The notes under the pieces are model-generated. The model ran no database searches. It was not told the DNA's origin and was given only the letters and a program-made list of their open reading frames with translations. The position numbers and the translations under genes are program-made. From positions 4,278,001-4,342,000 of the forward strand of contig NZ_CP109427.1 of assembly GCF_036250695.1 (NCBI RefSeq): 64,000 nt of DNA. Direction: 5' to 3'. This document shows, piece after piece, positions 54,079-62,255 of this stretch; the stretch's first letter is position 1, and every line of letters starts with the position of its first letter. The stretch comes from Streptomyces sp. NBC_01497. Lineage in GTDB: Bacteria > Actinomycetota > Actinomycetes > Streptomycetales > Streptomycetaceae.

Positions 54079-55118
54079 GCCGTCTCCCCGGGCTCCGGTG
54101 GCCGGCAGTCGCGGCACGTGCCCGGCTCGGGTGCCCGGAAGGCGCGGTCGCAGGCGTCGCAGGTCTGGAAGGGGTGGTGGACCGGCGGCGGGGGCTCCGG
54201 CGCCCGGAACGGCGGGGGCGGCGGCAGTTGCGCCGCGAGCCGGTGGGCCAGCAGGGCGGCGGGCCGTCGGGGGCCTTCGGGCGGGAGCCCGCTCGTCAGC
54301 GCGTGGCGTACGGCATCGGGGCCCACGTCGCGTTCGAGCCAGGCGGCGACTCCGGGAGCCAGATGCGCGGTGTCGCAGGCGGAGAGCAGCAGACGGGAGT
54401 CGCGACGTCGCAGGCCGGTGAGGAGGTCGGTGGCCGCCAGGAGGAGCGCGGGCGAGGGGAAACCGGGCTCCGGTACGGCGGGCAGGGGGTGTGTCCTGCG
54501 GGGCCCGGGCCGTCGGCGGTGGGCGGGGCGCTCCTCGTCGGCGACCGGGACGGATGCCGCAGGGGCAGCGGCAGGAACCGGGGCAGCGGCAGCAGCCGGG
54601 GCCGGGGCAGGGGCTGCCTGCGGGCGAACGGCGCGGGCGGTCGTCCCGCCGTGGTGCCGCGACACGGTCACCTGCTGACGGGCCGTGGCCTGCGGACGCG
54701 CCGTCGCTGCGGGCTGGTTGCAGGAGACCGTGCGGGTGACGATCCGGCCGCCGGGCAACCGGGAGCGTTCGCGGCGGAGATAGTGGTGCGCCTCCAACTC
54801 ACGCAGGGCGGCGGCGATGCGCGTCGCGCCCTCGGGGAAGCGTCCGGTGAGGGTCCTGATGTCGACGCGCGCCCCGGCGGGCAGCGACTGGATGTGCACG
54901 GCGAGACCGATGGCGAGCAGCGACAACTGGGCGTGCTGGGCGAGATGGTTGCCGATCACCGTGAAGCGGCTGGTGTGCCGGGAGTTGTCGTGCGTGACGC
55001 CGGAGGGACGGTCGGCGGGCGGCCGAACGCGGGGGCGCGGATTCGCCCGCGCGAGGGGTCCGTCGGCGTCATCGGCTGACTGGGCGTGCGGGTGCACGCT
55101 AGGGTTTTGGGTATCCAT
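54075..55118 (-). CDS. Winged-helix DNA-binding protein with zinc-ribbon-like tail
   Basis: Encodes 347 aa from ATG 55118. Residues ~40-130 form a helix-turn-helix/winged-helix domain (FTVIGNHLAQHAQLSLLAIGLAVHIQSLPAGARVDIRTLTGRFPEGATRIAAALRELEAHHYLRRERSRLPGGRIVTRTVSCN). An Ala/Pro linker and a helical domain follow (LLLAATDLLTGLRRRDSRLLLSACDTAHLAPGVAAWLERDVGPDAVRHALTSGLP). The end carries CDACDRAFRAPEPGTCRDC, a four-cysteine zinc-ribbon-like motif. Probably a regulator specific to actinobacteria. Confidence 0.85.
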   Translation of the reverse strand: MDTQNPSVHPHAQSADDADGPLARANPRPRVRPPADRPSGVTHDNSRHTSRFTVIGNHLAQHAQLSLLAIGLAVHIQSLPAGARVDIRTLTGRFPEGATRIAAALRELEAHHYLRRERSRLPGGRIVTRTVSCNQPAATARPQATARQQVTVSRHHGGTTARAVRPQAAPAPAPAAAAAPVPAAAPAASVPVADEERPAHRRRPGPRRTHPLPAVPEPGFPSPALLLAATDLLTGLRRRDSRLLLSACDTAHLAPGVAAWLERDVGPDAVRHALTSGLPPEGPRRPAALLAHRLAAQLPPPPPFRAPEPPPPVHHPFQTCDACDRAFRAPEPGTCRDCRPPEPGETA

Positions 55119-55342
55119 CGGGAAGCGTTCTTCTTCCTCGGTGGTCAGGCCCTCGATCGGGATTGCGAGTCCCGGCCGAGGGCCGACGTATGTCTGCGAT
55201 TGTTTCGCTTGTCGCGCTGAGCGTAGAGCAGCAGGGGGATGGGAAAGCCAGCTGAGCCAGGGATGTTCACCCGCCCGGGTGACGGTGGCCGGCGACTCCC
55301 TCGACGGGCGGAGGGGTGGGCTTGGCGGGGGTTCTTTCCCTC

Positions 55343-55804
55343 TCATGTTCCTTGGAGGAAGGCGCCCGTGGCACCGGAACGTGGAACCACGTGTCCCGGT
55401 GGCACGACACGCAGTTCGGCCCAGACGATCTTGCCCGAACAGTGATCGTCTGCGACGCCCCAGCGGTCCGCGAGAGCGTCCACGAGCAGCAGCCCACGTC
55501 CCGACTCGGCGTCCGAGCCGGGCCGGCCGAGTTCGGGCAGGCGCTCACCGCGCGTGTCCGCGACCTCGATACGAAGAAGCCCGCCGGTCACCCGGAGCGT
55601 GAGACGGAAGTCCCGTCCAGGGACGCGGCCATGGGTGACGGCGTTGGCCGCCAACTCGGCGACGAGATGCCGTGCGGGCCCATGGACCGCGAGGAACATG
55701 CCGGAGCGGACGGCGGGATCGAGGTGTTGAAGTTCGAGAACGGCACGGCCGTAGGGCGTTCTCCCGGAGCCGATTACGGACGCCCGGTGTCCGAGCCGAG
55801 GCAT
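55343..55804 (-). CDS. HATPase (anti-sigma-factor-like) protein with a replaced N-terminus
   Basis: The C-terminal 110 residues are a normal HATPase_c_2 domain: LVAELAANAVTHGRVPGRDFRLTLRV (N-box), LRIEVADTRGERLPE, ESGRGLLLVDALADRWGV (G-box), KIVWAELRVV. The usual ~40-residue N-terminal helix/strand before LVAEL is absent. Upstream of about 55715 the frame is simply the antisense of a 3' fragment of an XRE regulator gene. ATG 55804 (with GAGGA upstream) is a possible start, as is ATG 55702. Likely truncated by the deletion described in the findings; activity doubtful. Confidence 0.7.
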   Translation of the reverse strand: MPRLGHRASVIGSGRTPYGRAVLELQHLDPAVRSGMFLAVHGPARHLVAELAANAVTHGRVPGRDFRLTLRVTGGLLRIEVADTRGERLPELGRPGSDAESGRGLLLVDALADRWGVADDHCSGKIVWAELRVVPPGHVVPRSGATGAFLQGT

Positions 55805-55903
55805 CTTCGTATCCTCGAACTGCGGTACGGCATCATCCGGGCCCAAGCTCTCACGCCGAGGGAGTCGATGGCCTTCATCGAGCGACTGCTTGGAGAGACA
55901 TGA
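55718..55903 (+). pseudogene. 3' remnant of a Scr1-type XRE regulator (DUF5753 end)
   Basis: About 61 residues match the C-terminal end of DUF5753-type helix-turn-helix regulators: IEVLKFENGTAVGRSPGADYGRPV, then RHLRILELRYGIIRAQALTPRES and FIERLLGET before TGA. The stop overlaps the DUF397 start as ATGA, the normal coupling for this pair. The ~220 preceding residues, including the HTH, are gone; that position is occupied by the antisense HATPase gene. Confidence 0.7.
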
Positions 55904-56109
55904 CCCCCAACGCGGCTGGGGCAGGCGTCATAGCCCCCCTCTGGTTCAAGAGCAGTTACAGCAGCGGGCCCGAGACAGACTCTTGTGTGGAGGTTGCGGC
56001 TGGCCCCAGCGCGATCCACGTCCGCGACTCCAAGGACGTCGGGGGGCCGCGCCTGGCGCTCACGGTCGGTGCCTGGGCGCACTTCGTGAGGTACGCGTCG
56101 GAGGGCTGA
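55900..56109 (+). CDS. DUF397 family protein
   Basis: Encodes 69 aa: LWFKSSYSSGPETDSCVEVAAGPSAIHVRDSKDVGGPRLALTVGAWAHFVRYASEG, the full DUF397 pattern (WxKSSYSS, CVEVA, VRDSK, W..F). DUF397 proteins work with Scr1-type XRE regulators and are reported to antagonise or be antagonised by them. It starts by ATGA overlap with the XRE remnant. With its partner truncated and no independent Shine-Dalgarno beyond GGAGAG three bases upstream, it may be orphaned. Confidence 0.92.
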   Translation: MTPNAAGAGVIAPLWFKSSYSSGPETDSCVEVAAGPSAIHVRDSKDVGGPRLALTVGAWAHFVRYASEG

Positions 56110-56422
56110 CTGCTTCTGGGGAAACGATGCACGCTGCCCAGGCGTACGGCGAACGCGGGCGGCCCTCACCATTCCCTGGCGTGTTCCCCCCGCGCCGGCC
56201 AAGTAGCACACAGATGTCCTGCGGGTTCGTGTGAGGAATCCGGACGGCGGTTGCCTCAGCAGTGAGCCGCGGCCACCTCCTTGATGTCGAGCAGGACGAG
56301 ATCGGCGCGCGGTAATGCGGTTCCCCGCGGGTCCGACGCATTTCTACGATTTCTAGGCCTGTTGTGCTGAGAGGGAGGCGGTGCTCGGTAGAGGACTTCT
56401 GTGAGTCTTCGTCGATTCGAAC
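56110..56422. other. Gap of lower G+C between DUF397 and the TPR segment
   Basis: No gene is supported. On the minus strand a short protein-like run (TAEATAVRIPHTNPQDICVLL, near 56200-56262) appears but lacks a ribosome-binding site. The composition is closer to the broken NTPase gene than to the flanking core genes. Confidence 0.45.
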
Positions 56423-58570
56423 TCACTGATGCGAGCTTCGATACCTCTCCAAGCGTTCCTTAGCCAAAATGGTATGGGGGTGAACCGGACCTAGCACGTC
56501 GATCCGCCCGTTGACCACCAGTTCCGTCTGCTCGATGGCCTCCCCCAACTGTCCCAGCTCAGCCAGCACGTTACCGAGAGTCGTCCTCGCATTCAGGGTG
56601 AGCGGATGGCCGGGACCGTAGCACTGCCGAAAATTGTCGACAGAACTGCGAGCGTGCGGAAGGGCCTCATGAGGGCGCCCCGCACGGGAAAGGCTGGAAG
56701 CGTAGTCCAGCTCGACCTGAATGGTTGTAGTGTGATCCGCTCCAAGCTCGCGGCGGCAGTCTTCCATCAACACAGGACCGCCCGCGATAATGTCATCCCT
56801 CTCCGCGGGCGCTGCTGCTTCGGCCATGCTCAGAAGATGTTTTCGGGCAATAAGAGTCAATGGATGCATGTGCCCGAAAATCCCTGTGCGCCCCTCCACT
56901 GCACGCCGAAGCAGCGGGAGGGCTTCCTGCATTCGACCAATATTGGACAACGGGCCGGCGAGAAGTAGGCAGTTTTCCAGCGTTTCCGGCGCGTCGAGGC
57001 CCAATTCTCGTTCGCACTGCTCCATCAGTTCTCTGTGCATGGCCGCTGATTCTTCGAATCGCCCGAGCCTGAGAAGCGCCCTTGCCGCACGACTGCGAAT
57101 CCTGTACACGAGTGGGGCGTTCGGTCCCAATTGTCGTTCCGTCAATTCCGCGGCCTCGCCGGCAAGGGCAAGGGCGGACGTGTAATCACCGGACCTGTGA
57201 ATGGAGAGAACGACTCGAAGAGAGCAATCAGCTGCGGCCTCTGCCGTGTCCCGTCCGATCGACCAATCCATTGTGCGCTTCAACAGCGCGGTCACATGTG
57301 GCGCAAGCAGACTCACATGAGGTCTCTGGTTTCCCCGCTCGGACGCTGCTGGTAGGTAGGCCCCCAGTAGGCGGGTGGCTGCCGAAGCAATTTCTTGGCG
57401 TTATTCGGCGGGAGTGGATTGAGCCACGCTGTCGAGGAGGACACCGTGGGTGCGCAGGCTGCGGACCGTACCGGGTACCAGCTCTGTGAGGGATTGATCA
57501 AGGAGCCCACGCAAAGCTGACTCGACGCGTTGAGCAGAGATCATGGCGCCTAGATCAAGGCCGGACAGCAGTGAGAGCGGCAAGGGATCGCCGGCCCAGC
57601 AGGCCAGCAGACGTAGGAGGCTTCCCGCTTCGGGCAATCCGCGCGCGTCAAGGGCCTCAAGTGAGAGCTGCCACGTACGACTGATCAAGTGGCGGGAGTC
57701 TCTTCCACCGACCAGTACGGAACCCTGGTCGATGAGCGAGACATGATCGACCCCGGCCACTCCGTCGAGTTTCTGGCGGTAATCAACCAGCGTCCATGGG
57801 TCGATCACTTGGTGAGACAGGAATCCACCAGCGAGTGTGAGAGCCAGGGGAAGCCGTCCGAGGCGGTCGGCCACCTCGGCAGCGTCCTCGACCGTCCCCG
57901 CGTGGGGGGCCAAATCACGCAGCACCATTGCGGCGTCATCGCGTGGCAGTACTCCCACGTGGAGCAGATCGGCGCCTGGCCACCAGTGCGGGGCCGCTTG
58001 CCTGCTGGTGACGATCACAGTGCCTGCCGGGCTGGTTCGCAGCCATCCGCCGTCACGGAGGATGGCTGGATCGTCAGCGTTGTCCATGACCAACAGCCAG
58101 GGCTGGTCGGAACTCTCCAAGTATTTCCAAACGAGATCGGCCGCTGGACGTAAGCCTCCTCGCGCTCCGCTCAGTTCGCTGTCGGTGGCGCCTCTATCCG
58201 CTGCGACTGCGAGCATGCCGGCTCGTAGCGAGGTCGGATCGGAGGCGTTGACCCACAAACCCAAGCGGCCCATCTCATCGGTGGCGTGCTGGAACACGGT
58301 GCAGGCAACGGCGGTTTTGCCGCATCCGCCGAGGCCGTGAAGCACGTATACGTGGTCACCGACCCCGGGTGCAACGGCAGCACGCAGGCGCTCCATCGTT
58401 TCTGTGCGGTCACGCAGCACAAGCGGCAGACGACTGACCGCGGGCCGACGTACGGAAGCCGGTCCTGACCAGTCCTGACCGTGGTGGTGATGTTCAACGA
58501 TGTGCTGGTCACCCGATGCCTGGTAGACGCGGCCGTGTCCCTGCGCCTGAGCATCGTTGCGGCCGTTCAC
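56423..58570 (-). pseudogene. NB-ARC/TPR (STAND) NTPase gene interrupted by one in-frame TAA
   Basis: The first part (58570-57401, 389 aa) has a P-loop GLGGCGKTAVA (near residue 75), LLVMDNADDP (Walker-B-like), GTVIVTSRQ (sensor 1), LGRLPLALTLAGGFL (NB-ARC GLPL-like) and a winged-helix region. After TAA at 57401-57403 the same frame stays open for 325 more codons: linker RQEIASAATRLLGAYLPA and then tetratricopeptide repeats (ALALAGEAAELTERQLGPNAPLVY, AAMHRELMEQCERELGLDAPETL, ALPHARSSVDNFRQCYGPGHPLTL). The intact protein would be about 715 aa. GTG 58570 overlaps the partner's stop (GTGA). Function of the family: signal-dependent STAND switches, some with antiphage roles. Confidence 0.8.
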
Positions 58571-58977
58571 TGTTGCCCGTAGTTCAGATCGCGGCCAGCC
58601 TGATAGACCCTGGCATGCCCCGATACGGATGCGTGTTGGGTCACCGAGGGGAGTGTCGGTCCTGCCTGGCCCAATTCGGCCAGAACCGCACGGAGACCCT
58701 CGGCAGCTTCGGGGTGCGCGCCCAGCAGTCTTCGAACGCGTCCCTGCCACTCGGCTTCCAACTCAGCCGGTGTCTCTCGGTCACCGCTGGTCTGCGCGGC
58801 GAGCAGATCGTCACGGGTGGAGCCGAGTTCGGCTGCGACGGCATCGACGCGCTCCGGCTGATGCCTGCGCCACATAATGGTGAAGGCGTCCTTGACTCGC
58901 TGCCACCCCTCCGTCGTCAGCAAAGTAACCAGCGTGGACCCCGCGGCACCTGCCAGCGCGGTCATTTCTGAATCCAT
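58567..58977 (-). CDS. Small partner protein of the STAND NTPase
   Basis: Encodes 136 aa. It begins MDSEMTALAGAAGSTLVTLLTTEGWQRVKDAFTIMWRRH, a hydrophobic then amphipathic helix, followed by a helical middle (DAVAAELGSTRDDLLAAQ, ELEAEWQGRVRRLLGAHPEAAEGLRAVLAELG). It ends with GHARVYQAGRDLNYGQQ. A closely similar GHGRVYQASGDQHIVEHHHHG begins the NTPase. GGAGG lies 5 bases before ATG 58977. The coupling and shared motif suggest the two proteins act together; no enzymatic motif is visible. Confidence 0.78.
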   Translation of the reverse strand: MDSEMTALAGAAGSTLVTLLTTEGWQRVKDAFTIMWRRHQPERVDAVAAELGSTRDDLLAAQTSGDRETPAELEAEWQGRVRRLLGAHPEAAEGLRAVLAELGQAGPTLPSVTQHASVSGHARVYQAGRDLNYGQQ

Positions 58978-59244
58978 CAAGGCCTCCCCCGCCCAACCCG
59001 TACTCGGTTTCAGACTAACGAGCCGGTCAAAGTTTCTGCTTCACAATGCCGTCGAATATGAGCCAGTTGTGCGCTGCGTTCACGGTTGACATCCACCCCG
59101 GTCCATCACCTGCCCACGGTAAGACGTGTGCGCCGCCGGTAACACGGGCGCGCTTCTGGTGCCCTGGGGCCAACGCGATATCCGGCTCGCCGACTGCGAC
59201 CACGTGTTGCGGCCGGACAAGCGCAGGACACCGGCCGGGCCGTC

Positions 59245-60195
59245 TCAGCCGCGCGTCGCGGCCATCTTCTCGATCTCGCCGAGGACGAGGCCGGGGCGGT
59301 CGATCGGGATGTCGTGCGAGCTGCCGGCGGCGGTGACGAGCGTGCGGTGGGGCCCGGCGTGGGCGAACTCCGTGGCGGCGTCGCGCCAGAGCTGGGCGTC
59401 CTGGGGTGAGCCGTCGAACGGGGTCTTCTCCGACACCATGACGGTGGCGGGGACGCTGTCGGGCCACGTCACGTGGTGGTACGCCTTGTGCATGGGGACG
59501 TAGCTCTCGGCGGTGGCGATGAGCTGACGGTTCGCCTGCGTGGAGGGGTCGGCCTCGGCCGCGGCGAGCGCCGGCTGGGTCGCGGCGACGATGCGGGCGA
59601 TCTCGCTGTCGGTGTACAGCTCCGGCAGGCTGGCGTCGATGAGCACGGCGCCGGAGACCATCGTGGGGTGGGAGCGGGCGAAGTAGGTCGCGATCTCGCC
59701 CGCCTCGGAGTGGGAGGCCAGGATCACGTCCCGGTTGAGGCCCAGTTGGTGCAGGCCGGCCGCGAGGTCGTCGGTGGCGGCGTGCACGTTCCAGGGGCCG
59801 GGGACCGGGTCACTGTCGCCCATCCCGGCCCGGTCGTAGGTGATGATCTCGGAACCGGTCGCCGCGGAGAGCTTCGGCACCAGGTCCTTCCAGTAGGAGG
59901 AGTCATTGCCGCCGCCCGCGTCCAGGACGATGGCGGGCAGGTGGCCCGAGGTGACGTGGAAGGCCAGACGGTGACCGTGGTTCTTGATCATGTGGAGCGT
60001 CGACGAACCGGCCTGGTGGCCGGACGCCGGGACGGCCGACGCCGTCCTGGGAGCCGACGCGGACGACGGAGTCGCGGCGGCCGAGGGTGATGCGACAGCC
60101 TCACCGCAGACCGTGAGGGCTCCGGCGGTGACCGCCAGCAGCAGCATCGCCGTGGACGCGCGGCGCATAGGTCGACGAGGCAGGAAGTTCTTCAA
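59245..60195 (-). CDS. Secreted alpha/beta hydrolase
   Basis: Encodes 316 aa. TTG 60195 follows GGAGG at 10 bases and gives MKNFLPRRPMRRASTAMLLLAVTAGALTVCGEAVAS, a signal peptide; ATG 60168 is the alternative. The alpha/beta-hydrolase fold shows LPAIVLDAGGGNDSSYWKDLVPKL, ITYDRAGMGDSDPVPGPW, nucleophile elbow LASHSEAGE (SHSEAG in place of GxSxG), GAVLIDASLPELY and GSSHDIPIDRPGLV (catalytic His). The substrate is unknown. It is separated from the STAND genes by about 270 bases. Confidence 0.88.
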   Translation of the reverse strand: MKNFLPRRPMRRASTAMLLLAVTAGALTVCGEAVASPSAAATPSSASAPRTASAVPASGHQAGSSTLHMIKNHGHRLAFHVTSGHLPAIVLDAGGGNDSSYWKDLVPKLSAATGSEIITYDRAGMGDSDPVPGPWNVHAATDDLAAGLHQLGLNRDVILASHSEAGEIATYFARSHPTMVSGAVLIDASLPELYTDSEIARIVAATQPALAAAEADPSTQANRQLIATAESYVPMHKAYHHVTWPDSVPATVMVSEKTPFDGSPQDAQLWRDAATEFAHAGPHRTLVTAAGSSHDIPIDRPGLVLGEIEKMAATRG

Positions 60196-60571
60196 GGGGA
60201 TCAGTCCTCCGGGAACCGTTGGCGCGGCTTCACTGAACACCCACCATCCTGGGCGTGGCCGATCCCTTGATCGATCCGGCTGCCTGGAGGATCCGGGGTG
60301 TACCTACCGCCACCACGTCGGCCGGGCTGCCTCGGCATCAAGCAGATGTTCGACCGCGTCGGCCCGACGGACCGATCCGAGGAACGGCGCGTGGGAGTCC
60401 GGCCCGTCGTACACGGTCCGGCGGGCGGCCGGGAGACGCGCGCGGGAGAAGGCGTGCCGGAGTTCGGCTCGGTTCCGGGAGACAGCGCGTGGGAGTTCGG
60501 CCCGGTTCCGGGGAACGGCGCGTGGGAGTTCGGCCTGGTTCCGGGGAACGGCGCGCCGGAGTTCGGCCCGG
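60196..60571. other. Gene-free 3' region of the L,D-transpeptidase gene
   Basis: No gene is supported. The right half is the 33-bp minisatellite listed next. The left end holds the hydrolase promoter, with the CCTGGAGGATCCGGG neighbourhood showing a small inverted repeat. Long frames across it arise from the repeat's composition. Confidence 0.55.
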
Positions 60572-60582
60572 TCAGGTGGCCA
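60450..60582. repeat. 33-bp minisatellite, four copies
   Basis: GAGTTCGG recurs at 60460, 60493, 60526 and 60559, exactly 33 bases apart, within units containing GGTTCCGGGGAACGGCGCG. GTTCCGGGGAAC-type inverted repeats inside each unit could form small hairpins. The array runs into the last codons of the L,D-transpeptidase gene. Confidence 0.9.
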
Positions 60583-61459
60583 GCGACGCCGCGTCGCCCA
60601 TCACGACCACGGGGTGGCTCGCCGGGTCCAGCAGCCGCAGCAGCTGCCTGATGTGGTCCTTCGAGATCGAGACGCAGCCCTGCGTCGGCCCGCCGTGGTC
60701 GACGTGGATCCAGATGCCGCCGCCGCGCGCGGAGCCCAGCGGCTTGTCCTGGTCGAGCGGGCTCGTGCCGGGGTCGCGGTTGTAGTTGATGGCCACGACG
60801 TAGTCGAAGGCGCCCGCGAGCGGTTCGCCGTCGAAGCCCTGCCCGTACGCGGTGAAGTGGAAGCTGTGGTCGTAGGGCATCTTCGTGCCGGGGTTGGCGA
60901 ACTTGCCGCCCGCGTCCGTCAGGGAGAACACCCCGACCGGTGAGCGCCGGTCGTCGACCATGTGGTGCGTCGTCCAGCCGTGCAGGGCGTTGTGCGCGGG
61001 CCAGACGTCGGCGGCGGGGCGCCACGGCGAACCGCCGTCGGTCCGCTCGTAGAGGCGGAAGGTCGCGGTGTTCGTGTCGTGGTTCGCGCCGGTCACCACG
61101 ACGGCCTGGCGCGTGGCCGAGGAAATCTTCGCGGTCATCCGGGGGCCGACGCCGGGGAGGGTGGGCGAGGCCTGGTCCGGGATCCGGGCGCTGAGCGCCG
61201 AACGGGTCTCGGAGCGGTTCGCCTTGCCGTCGTCCCCGGAGCCCTGTCCGCCTTGGCCGCCCTGGCCGCTCTGGGTGGTGTCCCCCGCGCCGTCCTGCTG
61301 GCCGGTGGTCCGGTCGCCCGTTCCCTCGTGGTGCTCACCCGCCGTGGTCGCCGTTCCGCATCCGGCGAGCAGCAGCCCGCCGACGAGCAGGGCGGCGGCC
61401 GGCCGGTGTCCGCCTCGCAGTGCGCGGAGGAGGCCGGGGCGGACGGACGGGAGAGACAT
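60572..61459 (-). CDS. L,D-transpeptidase lipoprotein (YkuD domain)
   Basis: Encodes 295 aa. The signal peptide ends in the lipobox LLAGC (near residue 34), then a Gly/Thr-rich tether. The YkuD domain (from about 120) has GVGPRMTAKISSATRQAVVVTG, YDHSFHFTAYGQGFDGEPLAGAFDY and catalytic IHVDHGGPTQGCVSISK with C262. It would form or edit 3-3 peptidoglycan crosslinks or attach proteins outside the membrane. AAGGG lies 7 bases before ATG 61459. Confidence 0.9.
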   Translation of the reverse strand: MSLPSVRPGLLRALRGGHRPAAALLVGGLLLAGCGTATTAGEHHEGTGDRTTGQQDGAGDTTQSGQGGQGGQGSGDDGKANRSETRSALSARIPDQASPTLPGVGPRMTAKISSATRQAVVVTGANHDTNTATFRLYERTDGGSPWRPAADVWPAHNALHGWTTHHMVDDRRSPVGVFSLTDAGGKFANPGTKMPYDHSFHFTAYGQGFDGEPLAGAFDYVVAINYNRDPGTSPLDQDKPLGSARGGGIWIHVDHGGPTQGCVSISKDHIRQLLRLLDPASHPVVVMGDAASLAT

Positions 61460-62255
61460 GGATGAGCCCTTCGCGGTACTGAGGCCGCCCCCGGTTCCGC
61501 ACGGATCGCGTACGGGCCCTGTGGCGGCGCCTGTTGTTGCGGTGGCGGCACGGCACCCGGCGGATCCGGTGTCCCCTCGGCACCCGATCGGTCGTATGAC
61601 GCTCCGGTTTGAGCCTGCGGCGCGCATCCCCCGTACAAGACGGTGCCCGCCATGAGGCGTCGCACCGCCCCACAGGATAACCGCCCGCACACGCCGGGTG
61701 ATGAGTGGCCGCAAATCGTCACCGTACGTCAATTCGAAGATCACTTCGGGCGGGCAGACGGTACGAATACGTGGTGAACGTGGCAGATGCTGCGGCAACT
61801 CCCGGGGTGTGACGATGCGCACAGGGTGGCCCACCGTGGGGGAAGGGGCCCGGGAACGGTGTCCGCACTGCCGCGTTCGCGGGCCCGGGCCGTGGCGACG
61901 CGCCGTGGCAAGGGGGGTGGCACGGACAGACGTACGGAGGGGTTCGCGGTCACGGTGCCCGTGACGGTGACGGCGTCCGTGACGGTGCCCGTGACGGCGA
62001 CGGCGCACGTGACGGTGACGGTGTCCGTGACGGCGCACGTGACGATGACGGTGTCCGTGACGGCGCACGTGACGATGACGGCGTCCGGGACGGTGACGGC
62101 GGCTGAGGCGGTCGCGGCGGCCACGGCCCCCGCCCGCCGGTGGCGACAAAGATCCCCCAAGATCTCCGGAGCTGTTTCCGTCCCCCCACCTGCCCTGCGA
62201 CGATGGACGCAGATGTTCACGGTCCGCACGGGCCCAGGTGGGAGGACAACCTCAC
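61460..62255. other. Long gene-free stretch with a GACGGN repeat block
   Basis: Nearly 800 bases hold no convincing gene. The left third is a GC-rich leader upstream of the L,D-transpeptidase. Near 61680-61790 the sequence is A+T-richer and may hold divergent promoters. Next comes the repeat block at 61951-62100, then the acetyltransferase promoter and its GGGAGGA ribosome-binding site (62240-62246). Frames in the repeat block encode only Val/Thr strings and are artefacts of composition. Confidence 0.55.
61951..62100. repeat. Hexamer-based minisatellite (GTGACGG units, 30-bp higher order)
   Basis: About 150 bases are built from GACGGT/GACGGC/CACGTG-type hexamers. Two 30-base units starting at 62011 and 62041 differ by a single base, and a third, more diverged unit starts at 62071. 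Earlier units are looser. Confidence 0.85.

Noticed and set aside
55316..55717. Plus-strand frame upstream of the XRE remnant as an intact 195-aa gene
   Set aside because: Its first ~130 codons are antisense to the conserved HATPase domain and have no family pattern. Only the last ~61 codons match a known family, so a remnant is the better reading.
56060..56341. Small minus-strand frame with VRIPHTNPQDICVLL
   Set aside because: No ribosome-binding site, antisense to the DUF397 end, and low-complexity tail. Mentioned only in the gap description.
59027..59244. Possible C-terminal gene fragment on the minus strand (ends DGIVKQKL)
   Set aside because: The last ~35 residues look somewhat protein-like, but there is no start, ribosome-binding site or recognisable family, and most of the frame overlaps the hydrolase gene.
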